Below are positions 7,284 to 15,008 of a stretch of DNA of 42,952 nucleotides, piece by piece. This DNA comes from Pasteurellaceae bacterium Macca (GTDB lineage: Bacteria; Pseudomonadota; Gammaproteobacteria; Enterobacterales; Pasteurellaceae): NCBI GenBank assembly GCA_023101485.1, contig LVZB01000020.1, positions 1-42,952 of the forward strand. The letters run 5' to 3'. A model generated the notes under the pieces. The model was given only the letters and a program-made list of their open reading frames with translations, was not told the DNA's origin and made no database searches. Both the position numbers and the translations under genes were made by a program. Each line of letters opens with the position of its first letter. Position 1 is the stretch's first letter.

Positions 7284-7457
7284 ATGCCTTATTACAACCC
7301 CAATTCAAAACCACCTTTTCGAGTCGATTTATCAAACCAAGACGCCCTTACTTTGGCAGCCCATTTTGTTCCTCGGGGATTATCCCCACAAGAAACCGCA
7401 GAACTGCTTGAAGATTATGCTAAATTCTTTATTCAGTACTTTGCGAAAAAGGCTTAA
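7284..7457 (+). CDS. Hypothetical 57-aa phage protein
   Basis: From the ATG at 7284 (TAGGA about 7 bases upstream) the frame encodes 57 residues beginning MPYYNPNSKPPFRVDL and ending FAKKA. A helical region LSPQETAELLEDYAKFF suggests a small helical protein. No known family is recognised. It is on the plus strand after hicAB and converges with the next minus-strand gene, the two overlapping by 29 bases at their 3' ends. Confidence 0.6.
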   Translation: MPYYNPNSKPPFRVDLSNQDALTLAAHFVPRGLSPQETAELLEDYAKFFIQYFAKKA

Positions 7458-7665
7458 TCTCACGCTTAACTTTATGCCAAACAGTCCGCTCTGACTTCCA
7501 ACATTCTAGGCAATGGATAAGTTCCATTGCTTTTTTTCGGTCATCGGCAAAATCGAATTCTGTGTCATCCGTCATTTTGCAACTGTCGGCTTGAAATTCC
7601 ACTTGATGATCTGCCAAGGCTTGATCGTCAATTTCAAACACTAATCTAAATTTTACATTGTGCAT
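7429..7665 (-). CDS. Hypothetical 78-aa acidic protein
   Basis: The frame starts MHNVKFRLVFEIDDQAL with a strong GGAG upstream and encodes 78 residues, acidic in the middle (DDTEFDFADDRKK) and basic at the end. No family is recognised. Its 3' end overlaps the 57-aa gene on the other strand. The good ribosome site supports it being real, although neither gene of the overlapping pair can be proven here. Confidence 0.5.
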   Translation of the reverse strand: MHNVKFRLVFEIDDQALADHQVEFQADSCKMTDDTEFDFADDRKKAMELIHCLECWKSERTVWHKVKREIKPFSQSTE

Positions 7666-7680
7666 TTTTACTCCTTACCC

Positions 7681-7709
7681 TTGACACCAAGGGGCTTTTT
7701 GTTTACTCT
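7681..7709 (+). promoter_or_regulatory. Promoter of C4-like RNA A
   Basis: TTGACA, 17 bases and TACTCT. The -35 lies inside a copy of the CCCTTG/CAAGGG hairpin, so this stretch could also act as a terminator. The other three C4-like promoters in the window have the same TTGACA-17 spacing with better -10 boxes. Confidence 0.5.
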
Positions 7710-7715
7710 TTTTCT

Positions 7716-7773
7716 GCTCTCAAAAAGCATCTACTAGCGGTAATCCGCAACCGAAAATCCTTGCGTTTTTTTT
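7716..7773 (+). ncRNA. C4-like antisense RNA A
   Basis: A predicted 58-base RNA has small stem-loops GCT/AGC and CGG/CCG, and ends in the hairpin CGCAA/TTGCG followed by eight T residues. Two segments, CTCAAAA (7719-7725) and CTACTAG (7731-7737), are complementary to TTTTGAG (7898-7904) and CTAGTAG (7888-7894) in the leader of the following antirepressor. This is the plan of the C4 RNA of phages P1/P7, which blocks ant translation. Pairing is shorter here than in the other three copies. Confidence 0.55.
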
Positions 7774-7836
7774 GTACCCAAAATTTGTTATTGCCAAAAA
7801 ATTTTGTTTTACATCAAAGGTAAAAATTTAATCAAT

Positions 7837-7913
7837 GGTCGAGAGTGCGACTAATACAACACTCTTTCGAGAAATACGTCCGCCATACTAGTAGTGGTTT
7901 TGAGCTCTCGACC
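7837..7913 (+). promoter_or_regulatory. Structured leader of antirepressor A
   Basis: GGTCGAGAG (7837-7845) pairs perfectly with CTCTCGACC (7905-7913). The enclosed region contains TCCGCCATA, a motif shared with the other antirepressor leaders, followed at once by the segments complementary to the upstream RNA. Confidence 0.6.
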
Positions 7914-7957
7914 GCCCTAATATTTAGGGAATATTCCTATCAAAAAGGATACTAGCT

Positions 7958-8659
7958 ATGTCAAACTTAACCATTCTCAACACTTCTGTCCGTTCACTCG
8001 ATAATCTTTATTCTCTTAACGATCTCCACGCCATTAGCGGTAATGATCCAAAACATCGCCCTAGTTTATTTGTTCGTAATGAACAGACCAAAGAGCTGAT
8101 AAAAGAAATTGAATCTGAGCAATGTGCAAATTCTCACATCGGTAATACCCGAAGCACAAAAACGATCTTCGCTTTAAAAACAATCAGGGGTGGTAAAGAT
8201 ATTTCACTTCAAGGCACTTGGGCTTGCGAAGAATTAGCCCTTGCCTATGCCACTTGGATTTCCCCCAAATTCCATTTAGTCGTATTGAGAGCCTTTATCG
8301 CAATGCACAAAGGCGAAGGGCAAAAAACCGAAGAAAATCGACCGCTTGCAATCCCTGAAAAAACCTACACTTTCACGCTGACAGAATACGAACTGCAAAA
8401 ATTAGCGTGGCTATGGAAGATTGCAGAAAGAATGCGGAATATGCTTCACGCACTTTACGAACCGCTTGAGAAGCTCGGTTCACGTTATTCTGCCTGCGTT
8501 TACGGGGCAAGCCACGATTACAAAATGAGCCTAGACGAATGCCAGAAACTGCTTACCAGAATGACCGCAGACGTAGAATGCCACCCTAACGATTCTCGCA
8601 ACAGCTGGCAACGTGTTCTCCCCGAATTGCGTAAAGGCAAACTCAACAACCCGTTTTAA
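7958..8659 (+). CDS. KilA-N antirepressor
   Basis: The 233-residue protein has a KilA-N-type DNA-binding domain (residues about 14-115, with YSLNDLHAISGNDPKHRPSL and LAYATWISPKFHLVVLRAF), a linker ENRPLAIPEKT, and a C-terminal domain from about 130 (YTFTLTEYELQKLAWLWKIAERM to the end). That C-terminal domain is nearly identical to the one in the AntA protein at 18675. AAGGA lies 8 bases before the start. Such proteins inactivate phage repressors or switch early genes. Upstream lies a C4-like antisense RNA, suggesting tight translational silencing in the lysogen. The linker DNA carries an uptake-signal core. Confidence 0.82.
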   Translation: MSNLTILNTSVRSLDNLYSLNDLHAISGNDPKHRPSLFVRNEQTKELIKEIESEQCANSHIGNTRSTKTIFALKTIRGGKDISLQGTWACEELALAYATWISPKFHLVVLRAFIAMHKGEGQKTEENRPLAIPEKTYTFTLTEYELQKLAWLWKIAERMRNMLHALYEPLEKLGSRYSACVYGASHDYKMSLDECQKLLTRMTADVECHPNDSRNSWQRVLPELRKGKLNNPF

Positions 8660-8674
8660 TTTCCCCCTAAATCC

Positions 8675-8706
8675 GACCGCTTGTATCCGTGCAAGCGGTC
8701 TTTTTT
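8675..8706 (+). terminator. Terminator made of inverted uptake signals
   Basis: GACCGCTTG and CAAGCGGTC form a 9-bp stem followed by six T residues. It ends the antirepressor A transcript. Inverted uptake-signal pairs as terminators are common in Pasteurellaceae. Confidence 0.9.
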
Positions 8707-8708
8707 CG

Positions 8709-9158
8709 CTAAAAAAATGAATACAACTGGTTAATCACATTCTCATCGGTGGTATTGCCGAAAACGTGCTTTAATGCCGCGTTGATCAAAGCGGAATAGC
8801 ACCGCTCAAATTCATTCTGCTCCATATTGCCGTAACTCAAACTCTCGGCTTCTACTCGCATTCTGCCGTCAATGGTATAGCTCACTGCCTTAAACCCTGC
8901 TAACACCGTCAGATTTTTCCGAAAGGTGTCGAACTGTTTCCTTTCGTCAAAGTGCTTCCATTCCGTTTTATCCGCTGACCAATGAGCAAAGCAGAAATTA
9001 AAAAAGGCAAACACCTTGCGATGAAATTGCGGATTGCGAGAGCGTTTAATCTCCACAGGGTACATCTCCCCTGTTTTAAAGCCTTGCAACGCCGGCAAGT
9101 CCATTTCAAAGGCGGGAGCAAAAACCCCGTTTGCCCCTTTAATCATTTGGATTTGCAT
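8709..9158 (-). CDS. DUF1367 phage protein
   Basis: The start at 9158 (MQIQMIKGANGVF) is chosen since GGGGGA is just upstream; a longer frame needs a TTG. The 149-residue protein shows the DUF1367 pattern: an N-terminal MQIQ-IK strand, the basic RSRNPQFHRKVFAFFNFCFAHW, and a C-terminal FERCYSALINAALKHVF. DUF1367 genes lie in lambdoid nin/NinB regions; the function is not established. It is the last gene of the O-P-Dam run on this strand. Confidence 0.78.
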   Translation of the reverse strand: MQIQMIKGANGVFAPAFEMDLPALQGFKTGEMYPVEIKRSRNPQFHRKVFAFFNFCFAHWSADKTEWKHFDERKQFDTFRKNLTVLAGFKAVSYTIDGRMRVEAESLSYGNMEQNEFERCYSALINAALKHVFGNTTDENVINQLYSFF

Positions 9159-9170
9159 TGCATCCCCCAA

Positions 9171-9467
9171 TCAATGAACCAGAGTAAGTCCGAAATAATT
9201 TGCCTGTACATTATCCATCGGGAATTCCACTAAGCGTGTGATAGTAAATCTTTTACCGAAAACTTTTCTCACTGACTTCTGGGCAATATCTAAATTAGCT
9301 TTACCATTCACTGAAATTGAAACGGTGAGCCCACGTCCAAACAGACTGCATACAAAAGTCTTATTCCCTTTATAGGCATAAACAATCACCTCTTTGGTCA
9401 TAGGGTGAATTTTCGCCCCACTGTCTGTTAATAACTTTTTAACCAATTCAATATTTTTATCTGTCAT
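9171..9467 (-). CDS. Hypothetical 98-aa protein
   Basis: The frame begins MTDKNIELVKKLLTDSG and contains beta-rich segments (YKGNKTFVCSLFGRGLTVSISV) and VFGKRFTITR. Its ATG overlaps the Dam stop (ATGA) and it ends 12 bases before the DUF1367 start, so it is surely in the replication operon. No known family is recognised. Confidence 0.65.
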   Translation of the reverse strand: MTDKNIELVKKLLTDSGAKIHPMTKEVIVYAYKGNKTFVCSLFGRGLTVSISVNGKANLDIAQKSVRKVFGKRFTITRLVEFPMDNVQANYFGLTLVH

Positions 9468-10000
9468 TTGGATAATCCCTTTTCCTTAATAAAACCGAGT
9501 TCAACCTGCCGAGTAACAAACCCTTGCATATTCGGGTCAAACACCGCCACCATTGAGCCTTTGTTATTGCCTTTGGCTTCCTTACCTGTCACCGGATGCA
9601 CAAAATTGATTCGTCCGCCGATAATGTCGATAACCGCTGTGGCGTGCTCTTTAATCACTCGATACCACTTGGTCGATTTATCCGCCGGCAATAACATCAC
9701 CACCAAATAACCTTGCGCTTTAAGCTCAGCCGCCCGTTTTACGAAGGGCAAAGGATTGCTGTATGGCGGATTCACCCAAAACTTCGGCTCTTCACCGCAT
9801 AAGTCGGCGAGCAAATAATCCATTCTAAAATCCGCTAAAAAGTCCTCGCCGATCTCACTCTCTTTGCCGATATACAAGGAGCAAATCGCGTTAGTTTCCG
9901 TGGCACAACCATCTACATTCACCCCAAAGGCTTTCTTTGCCCAGTAAGTGAAATAAGCTGGTGTGCGATAGGTATCTTTATCAAACTCTGGCTGTTGCAT
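9464..10000 (-). CDS. Phage DNA N6-adenine methyltransferase (Dam family)
   Basis: This enzyme transfers a methyl group from S-adenosylmethionine to adenine in DNA. The 178-residue protein begins with the phage-Dam signature DKDTYRTPAYFTYWAKKAFG and has the catalytic motif NPPY (in FWVNPPYSNPLPF), then GYLVVMLLPADKSTKWY. It fits PF05869. It overlaps the 3' end of P by 20 bases and has GAGAGG before the ATG. Such orphan methylases often protect phage DNA from host restriction. No partner endonuclease gene is nearby. Confidence 0.92.
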   Translation of the reverse strand: MQQPEFDKDTYRTPAYFTYWAKKAFGVNVDGCATETNAICSLYIGKESEIGEDFLADFRMDYLLADLCGEEPKFWVNPPYSNPLPFVKRAAELKAQGYLVVMLLPADKSTKWYRVIKEHATAVIDIIGGRINFVHPVTGKEAKGNNKGSMVAVFDPNMQGFVTRQVELGFIKEKGLSK

Positions 10001-10640
10001 TCTTGCCTCTCAAAAATCGTCCTAAATGTCGATTAAATGCCGCTTTACGTTGTTCTGGGGTCAGTCTTGCTCTCACTGATTTGGGTAATTCCGCCGTTTC
10101 AGGGGGCGCATAAATCACACCTGACTTGAGCTTATCGAGCATGGCATCTAACGCCGAGACAATCTCTTTTTCCAATCGCTCTGGCTTCCAAAAGCCCCTT
10201 TTCTGCCCTTGCTCCAATCCTGAAAGCAACCAGTATTCCGCGTTGGAACGGTAGGTCATCGGCTTAAACTCTCTGATTCGAAAGCGAGCTAATAACCCGG
10301 GCACTTCCGCGGGTTCTGGCAAGCCGTGAGTGTGATAGTCAGAGCCTTTGCACCAAGAGATAAATTTGCCCACGCTAGGTAAAAACGGCTCCGTGGCGTT
10401 TTTCGCTTTGTTCAGCCCACCTCTAAGCTGCGTTGGCGTGATGCGTTCTTCCACCAATTTTTCCAACCAAATTTGCTTGGCTCGTTCAAATTCGGCTAAG
10501 GTTTCAAAAGCGTGTTTCCAAGCTGGAAAGGTGGCTTTAAGCTCTTCAAATACTTCATCAATCATCGATTCGGCACGTTCAGCACGCTCTGCGGAAAGCG
10601 TAGCGAGAACCGTATTTTGAGGAATTACTCTACCTGGCAT
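9981..10640 (-). CDS. Replication protein P-like helicase loader
   Basis: Lambda P brings the host DnaB helicase to O at the phage origin. The start MPGRVIPQ at 10640 has GGGGGG just upstream and lies inside the end of the O gene. The 219-residue protein has the P-like core: FEELKATFPAWKHAF, LWLEKLVEERITPTQLRGG-type helices, and FLPSVGKFISWCK, typical of the Phage_lambda_P family. The C-terminal QRKAAFNRHLGRFLRGKN is basic. Position directly after O supports the call. Confidence 0.82.
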   Translation of the reverse strand: MPGRVIPQNTVLATLSAERAERAESMIDEVFEELKATFPAWKHAFETLAEFERAKQIWLEKLVEERITPTQLRGGLNKAKNATEPFLPSVGKFISWCKGSDYHTHGLPEPAEVPGLLARFRIREFKPMTYRSNAEYWLLSGLEQGQKRGFWKPERLEKEIVSALDAMLDKLKSGVIYAPPETAELPKSVRARLTPEQRKAAFNRHLGRFLRGKNATARV

Positions 10641-11434
10641 TGTTGCCCCCCGATATTCAGAATTCGCCCTTTCAGCCAACCTTTTTGGCTTTGTCCGATA
10701 CGCTCACGCTCCCCAGGGGATTGCTGAGCACCCGACACTTGCGATTGGCGTTTCATCACAAGCTGATCCCATTTTTCACGCAGTTTGCGAGGACTGAGGA
10801 TATTGGCTTGCCAAAACGAATCACGGTTAGCCCACTGGAACAATTCGCAGATTTCACGGTGGGTGCGTTTATCCACCTCTCGCAGTAAGCGAACGTCCTT
10901 TGCCCAGGTTTCCATGCTCGGTTTTTTGGCATTGGGATTGAGATTCTGGATTAACCCAAAAATCCACTGCGCGGTTTTCAGGTCATCATCAGAAAATTTC
11001 GGCTTGGTTTTTTCCGCCGTTGCAACTTGTTGCGACGAAGAAGTATGGTTAAATGACTGGTTAAAAGAGTGACTGGTTATGGGTGCAGATTCTGCACTAG
11101 GGGTAGTGCAAATTTCAGCATTTTGCGGTGCAGATTCTGCACTAGGTGGTGCAAATTCTGCACCACCCTTTTCAAGATGTAAGTAGTACAAATTGGACTG
11201 GTTTCCATCCTGATTTTTACGCATTTTCTTACTGACCAAGCCCATTTCAATCAATACCTTGATATGCTCTTTTGCACTACGCAAACTAATCTCACAAGCA
11301 TCAGCAATATATTGATAGCTTGGAAAGCAAACGCCCTGATCGTTAGCGTTATCCGCTAACTTTAATAGCACTAATTTACGAGCAGGATTACCAATTTTAA
11401 GGCTCATTGCCTTAACCATTAAAAGCATACTCAT
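10625..11434 (-). CDS. Replication initiator O-like
   Basis: The 269-residue protein has an N-terminal winged-helix domain (residues about 15-85, NPARKLVLLKLADNAND, then PSYQYIADACEISLRSAKEHIKVLIEMGLV), a low-complexity middle with repeated SAESAP, and a C-terminal domain that probably meets P. The repeated middle is encoded by the origin iterons, as in lambda O. The ATG overlaps the Rha stop by 4 bases. The protein binds the iterons within its own gene and starts theta replication, by analogy with lambda. Confidence 0.82.
   Translation of the reverse strand: MSMLLMVKAMSLKIGNPARKLVLLKLADNANDQGVCFPSYQYIADACEISLRSAKEHIKVLIEMGLVSKKMRKNQDGNQSNLYYLHLEKGGAEFAPPSAESAPQNAEICTTPSAESAPITSHSFNQSFNHTSSSQQVATAEKTKPKFSDDDLKTAQWIFGLIQNLNPNAKKPSMETWAKDVRLLREVDKRTHREICELFQWANRDSFWQANILSPRKLREKWDQLVMKRQSQVSGAQQSPGERERIGQSQKGWLKGRILNIGGQQCQVE
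11048..11166. other. Phage replication origin inside O
   Basis: Four palindrome-like iterons occupy 11082-11166. GGTGCAGATTCTGCACTAGG occurs twice (11082 and 11127). A diverged TAGTGCAAATTTCAGCATT copy lies between them and GGTGCAAATTCTGCACC ends the array at 11148-11164. Next to them (11048-11080) is an AT-rich strip with two AACCAGTCA repeats on the minus strand. This mirrors lambda ori: initiator iterons within O followed by an unwinding region. Confidence 0.75.
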
Positions 11435-12195
11435 AGCCCCACCGCCTTATCTTGTGTAAATTCACCGTTCCAATTTGCTTTCATCGTTAACTTGCCTTGC
11501 GTGTACCATTCATAAAGTTTTGCTGCACCTTTTTTGAGTAAGGTTGGCTTATACTTGATAATTGGATCTTTACCGTGAGCACTAATCTCACTGGTTTCTT
11601 CGGTCATATAGCGATCTCTTGCATAAGACGACACTCGCCAATCTCCCGTAGAATCTTTATATAACCACTTAACTTGACGTAAATGCTCATTGATTTGTTG
11701 AGAATTAACGCCATTCAAGCCTTTGGCAAATTGAGGTGCAGTTATACCGTTACGGAAATAACTTTCCATTGACTGAATATGAATAGATTGCTGTTGATTT
11801 TCTAACTGCAACGCCTGCTTTTGTTCAAACTGCTCGGCCCACGCACGAGCTGCTTCAGCAGGATTAGTAAAATCAGGTAAAAGAACGGTTGGCTTTTGTT
11901 GGCTTTCAAGCTCTTGCCAGCGATCAACCAAGCGAGCTGTAAATTCAGGGCTAAGTTGAGCAACAACCACATAAGTATCTCGTTTAATCAAACGGTACTC
12001 TGAAACGAGTTGCCCTAAGTGATTTTTAACTTCCTCCATTGGGGGAAGTTGGATTACCCCTTTATCTGCCAAGCGTTCGATTGAACGTTTAACATGGTCG
12101 TGTCGTGATTCGACCAATTCCGCAATTTCACGACTACTCATCGTAATGCTTGCATCTTCTTTCTGATTAGTAGATAATAATTCCGTTTTTTGCAT
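11431..12195 (-). CDS. Rha-type antirepressor with KilAC domain
   Basis: Residues 15-95 form a Rha regulatory domain (ITMSSREIAELVESRHDHVKRSIE, then TYVVVAQLSPEFTARLVDRWQELE). After a glutamine-rich linker, residues about 160-250 form the ANT/KilAC domain (YFRNGITAPQFAKGL, LYKDSTGDWRVSSYARDRYM, KLYEWYTQGKL). Such proteins interfere with lysogeny and are often induced when the host stress response fails. It lies between the YmfL-like gene and O in the early rightward-type operon. GAGGT precedes the ATG. It is the fifth antirepressor-type gene of this prophage and the only one without a C4-like RNA. Confidence 0.85.
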   Translation of the reverse strand: MQKTELLSTNQKEDASITMSSREIAELVESRHDHVKRSIERLADKGVIQLPPMEEVKNHLGQLVSEYRLIKRDTYVVVAQLSPEFTARLVDRWQELESQQKPTVLLPDFTNPAEAARAWAEQFEQKQALQLENQQQSIHIQSMESYFRNGITAPQFAKGLNGVNSQQINEHLRQVKWLYKDSTGDWRVSSYARDRYMTEETSEISAHGKDPIIKYKPTLLKKGAAKLYEWYTQGKLTMKANWNGEFTQDKAVGL

Positions 12196-12235
12196 TATTT
12201 TTACCTCAAATTACCACCGTTCCAGCGGTGGTTTT

Positions 12236-12676
12236 TTATTTACTGTGCAAAGCGATAGTCGCTTCAATGGTTTTACCGGTGGCGGTTTGTGAGCGGTGCA
12301 ATAACTTGCGGAGAATGCTCTTTTCCACGCTCGTCAAAACGCCGTCCGCCAAAAATTCATTCAGCTTTTCAAATAACATTCCACGAGATGCCAGCTCTTG
12401 CAGTTGCAAAGTAGAAAGCTCCGTATGGTCGAACTCGTCCATATTTGGCACAGCAAAACTGACCTTGCCTAACCGGCGATTTATTTCGTCCGACCAATCA
12501 CTCACACCATATTCTTGTTCAATCGCAATCAGCTCTTCATCCGTAAAGCGTTGCCCTTTGGTTTGATACAAGCGGTTATTCAATGCTTGCTCACTTAAAC
12601 CGAGAAAGCCCGCCACCGCTGGCTTGCCCCCTGTGCATTTTTCTATCATTCCGATAATCGTTTGTTTCATCGCCAT
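12236..12676 (-). CDS. YmfL/CII-like regulator
   Basis: The 146-residue protein has an N-terminal helix-turn-helix of the YmfL/CII type (TGGKPAVAGFLGLSEQALNNRLYQTKGQRFTDEEL, written here in parts: GGKPAVAGFLGL, SEQALNNRLYQ, FTDEELIAIEQ). It takes the cII position, directly after Cro and before the replication genes. A C-terminal helical part follows. By position it should act in the lysis-lysogeny choice; direct evidence is only the HTH and gene order. Confidence 0.75.
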   Translation of the reverse strand: MAMKQTIIGMIEKCTGGKPAVAGFLGLSEQALNNRLYQTKGQRFTDEELIAIEQEYGVSDWSDEINRRLGKVSFAVPNMDEFDHTELSTLQLQELASRGMLFEKLNEFLADGVLTSVEKSILRKLLHRSQTATGKTIEATIALHSK

Positions 12677-12724
12677 TATTTCCTATGGGATTTTGTGGTT
12701 TTCTTTTTGGGTGGTAGGAGTAAA

Positions 12725-12922
12725 TTACTCACCAAGCGATTTAGCTTGACGGTATAAACGCTCATCTACTTGCAATTTGTTCTCTGTCAAAATCTGCAAT
12801 CGATAAGCATTTTTCTCAGGAATAACCTCTCGCCATTGAGAAACTGCGGATGAGGAAACACCTAATGCTTTTGCTACTTCGCCCAACGAGCCGAAATAAG
12901 CAATAACCTCTTTTTTATACAT
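12725..12922 (-). CDS. Cro-like repressor
   Basis: The 65-residue protein is one helix-turn-helix: YFGSLGEVAKALGVSSSAVSQW then EVIPEKNAYRLQILTEN, of the DicC/YdaS-type Cro family. It is divergent from CI across a 100-bp region with three operator copies. The first gene of the lytic early operon, it should repress CI and its own promoter. AAGG lies 7-8 bases before the start. Size and position fit Cro. Confidence 0.85.
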   Translation of the reverse strand: MYKKEVIAYFGSLGEVAKALGVSSSAVSQWREVIPEKNAYRLQILTENKLQVDERLYRQAKSLGE

Positions 12923-12939
12923 ATCAGCACCTTATTATT

Positions 12940-13003
12940 TTAAGACTTCTTTAAATATTATCATTTAAGGAAACTTATTGCAATAAGCGTTAAGATAACT
13001 TAA
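12940..13003. promoter_or_regulatory. Three CI/Cro operators, 25-bp spacing
   Basis: TTAAG-N4-CTTAA-type sites start at 12940 (ACTT spacer, right half CTTTA), 12965 (GAAA, CTTAT) and 12990 (ATAA, perfect). The starts are exactly 25 bp apart. On the minus strand TTGCAA-17-TAATAT is a good promoter for cro overlapping the sites. The same 14-mer appears near the early promoter at 15788, which supports it as the repressor's site. Confidence 0.75.
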
Positions 13004-13022
13004 CAAAATAAAGGAACTCTCT

Positions 13023-13676
13023 ATGATGTTAGAAACGATAGGGCAACGAATTAAAGCCCGTAGAAAAGAACTTGGATTAACTCAACAACAAATTGCCAAA
13101 GCGATTAAAGGCATTTCAAACGTAGCAATTTCGCAATGGGAATCGGATACCACTAAACCAAATGCTGAAAATATTTTTGATCTCGCTATCGCCTTAGAAT
13201 GTGATTTAGTTTGGTTATTAAAAGGAGAGGGAAATCGCTCCAAAGCAACCCCTGCAACACAAGGAAAAAAAGTGCCAATTATTAGCTATGTACAAGCTGG
13301 CGGATGGAATGAGGTATGCAATAGAGAAGATTCCACCGGCTACGAATATCTAATGACCGATTTAGAAATCTCAGACAATGCGTTCGCCCTTGAAATCACA
13401 GGGGATTCAATGGAACCCGATTTTAAAGAAGGGGATTACATTATTATTGATCCTGATGAAAAGCCTTTAACGGGGGAATTTGTTGTCGCTGTGAATGGCG
13501 ATTATCAGGCAACGTTCAAAAAATACAGAGAAACCGGTGAAATTGATGAATTTGGACGAGCACACTTTGAGTTAATCGCCCTCAATCCTGATTATCCAAA
13601 AATGTGTTCCAGCAAACAGGAAATTCAGATTATCGGCACAATGATAGAACATCGGATTTATCGCAGAAAGCGGTAG
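13023..13676 (+). CDS. CI-type repressor with S24 peptidase domain
   Basis: The lysogeny repressor. Residues 1-65 are a Cro/C1 helix-turn-helix (ELGLTQQQIAKAIKGISNVAISQW). Residues 85-217 are a LexA-like autocleavage domain with the bond at Ala-Gly in SYVQAGGWNE, catalytic Ser in ITGDSMEPDF, and Lys in the ATFKKY segment. RecA-stimulated self-cleavage would induce the prophage after DNA damage. AAGGA precedes the start by 7 bases. The operators upstream have 25-bp spacing. A degraded copy of the gene's 3' end follows downstream. Confidence 0.93.
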   Translation: MMLETIGQRIKARRKELGLTQQQIAKAIKGISNVAISQWESDTTKPNAENIFDLAIALECDLVWLLKGEGNRSKATPATQGKKVPIISYVQAGGWNEVCNREDSTGYEYLMTDLEISDNAFALEITGDSMEPDFKEGDYIIIDPDEKPLTGEFVVAVNGDYQATFKKYRETGEIDEFGRAHFELIALNPDYPKMCSSKQEIQIIGTMIEHRIYRRKR

Positions 13677-13700
13677 TCCATTTTGAGTCCTAACTTGACA

Positions 13701-13776
13701 AGCCGAGTAGTAAAACCCAAGAAATCTGAATTATCGGTGTGGCAGTTGAGCATAGGGCGTATTTGTAGCGGGTTAG
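13701..13776 (+). pseudogene. Relic of a second CI C-terminus
   Basis: Right after cI, the reading KPSSKTQEI-stop-IIGVAVEHRAYL-stop parallels the last residues of the intact CI (SSKQEIQIIGTMIEHRIY). The DNA lines up over about 56 bases with a TGA replacing a Gln codon and a TAG near the end. It looks like the remains of another allele of the repressor left by recombination or by insertion of the downstream toxin-antitoxin pair. Confidence 0.65.
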
Positions 13777-13822
13777 AAGTTGGGATTTTTAAGTAAATTT
13801 AATAATTGCGAATTATTTTGAA

Positions 13823-13852
13823 TTGACCAGAATAAGAAAGTTATCTTAGAAT
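13823..13852 (+). promoter_or_regulatory. Probable promoter of the ImmA/PIN operon
   Basis: TTGACC, 18 bases and TAGAAT lie just before the ATG at 13863. Little leader would remain, and no clear ribosome site is seen, so translation may be leaderless or nearly so. Confidence 0.45.
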
Positions 13853-13862
13853 ATAAAGCATT

Positions 13863-15008
13863 ATGGGACGAGCAACTGAATTTCAAATCTCTCCAGCTAT
13901 GATTAGCTGGATTGCAGAACGAGAAAATACCGAGCCAAAAAGCTTGGCAGAGCAACTCGCCCCTAAAAAAGTTGATCAATTCCTCTCTGGCTTAATCAGT
14001 AAAAGTATTGCCGAAAAACTAGCAAAACTGGCTGATATTCCATTTGGCTATTTATTCCTTTCTAAGCCGCCCGTTATCGATAATCCTAAAATCCCTGACT
14101 TGCGCCAAACGGTCGGCGCAGAGCCATTGAGCAAAGATTTTACCGATGTGCTCAAAGATATTGAAAATAAAGTGGGTTGGTATAAAGAATTTTTGCTTGA
14201 GAATGGCAATGACACACCGCTTCATTTTGTGAATAAATTCCCATATTCTTCTGCACTCAGTCATTATGAGGTCGCTCAAGATATAGCAAAAATTATCCAC
14301 TTTTCCATTGAGAAAGATCTACCGAACATTTCTCGAGAAGGATACTACCGTGAATTATCCGCTCGCTTTGAGCAAATTGGTATTCTAATTTTTAAAAATG
14401 GCGTAGTAGGCAACAATAATAAGCGCAAATTGAATGTAGAAGAATTTCGTGGCTTTGCACTGATCGACAACTTAGCCCCAGCTATATTCATCAATAACGC
14501 CGATCACCCATCTGCGCAGCTATTTACTTTACTGCACGAAGTGGCACATATTTGGATTGGTCAAAATGGGGTATCCTCTTGGAACCAAGACAGAGCGGTC
14601 GAATCCTTTTGCAATAAAGTCGCCGCTGAATTTCTAATGCCCGAAGTCACATTTTTAACCAAGTGGGCAGAGTGCGATGAAAACCACACCGAATATGTGG
14701 CGAGCTATTTCAAAGTAAGTCTGCTTGCTGCTGTAGTAAAAGCCGTTCAACTTGACCTATTGCCACAGGAAGCGATTGAGAAAGCGAGAAGACAACTTAA
14801 AGCACAACCGCAAGACTCCAGCGCTGGCGGACATTTTTACAATATGTTTCCTGTAAAAAACAGTCGTCGCTTTACTGATGCCGTCGTTAATCAAGCAATG
14901 AGCCTAAATTTACCCTTGAGAGAAGCAGGTAAATTGCTCAATGTTCACGCTGATACCGTGGTTGTCTACTCTCGCTATAAAAGGAAGAAATTATGGAACG
15001 CTTCCTGA
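13863..15008 (+). CDS. HTH-ImmA/IrrE metallopeptidase (antitoxin candidate)
   Basis: The 381-residue protein begins with a helix-turn-helix-like part (ISPAMISWIAERENTEPKSL, then LAKLADIPFGYLFLS). A zinc peptidase domain follows with LLHEVAHIW (HExxH) near residue 225 and a distal FCNKVAAEFLMP. The C-terminal segment (ADTVVVYSRYKRKK) is basic. This COG2856 architecture is often paired with a downstream PIN-domain gene as a predicted toxin-antitoxin unit, and that gene overlaps here by 16 bases. The pair sits between CI and the early promoter, a usual place for lysogenic cargo genes. Confidence 0.85.
   Translation: MGRATEFQISPAMISWIAERENTEPKSLAEQLAPKKVDQFLSGLISKSIAEKLAKLADIPFGYLFLSKPPVIDNPKIPDLRQTVGAEPLSKDFTDVLKDIENKVGWYKEFLLENGNDTPLHFVNKFPYSSALSHYEVAQDIAKIIHFSIEKDLPNISREGYYRELSARFEQIGILIFKNGVVGNNNKRKLNVEEFRGFALIDNLAPAIFINNADHPSAQLFTLLHEVAHIWIGQNGVSSWNQDRAVESFCNKVAAEFLMPEVTFLTKWAECDENHTEYVASYFKVSLLAAVVKAVQLDLLPQEAIEKARRQLKAQPQDSSAGGHFYNMFPVKNSRRFTDAVVNQAMSLNLPLREAGKLLNVHADTVVVYSRYKRKKLWNAS

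Noticed and set aside
7677-7700. Second copy of the hicAB terminator as a plain terminator
   Set aside because: It contains the -35 of a C4-like promoter at the standard spacing; it may do both, so it was not listed as a separate terminator.
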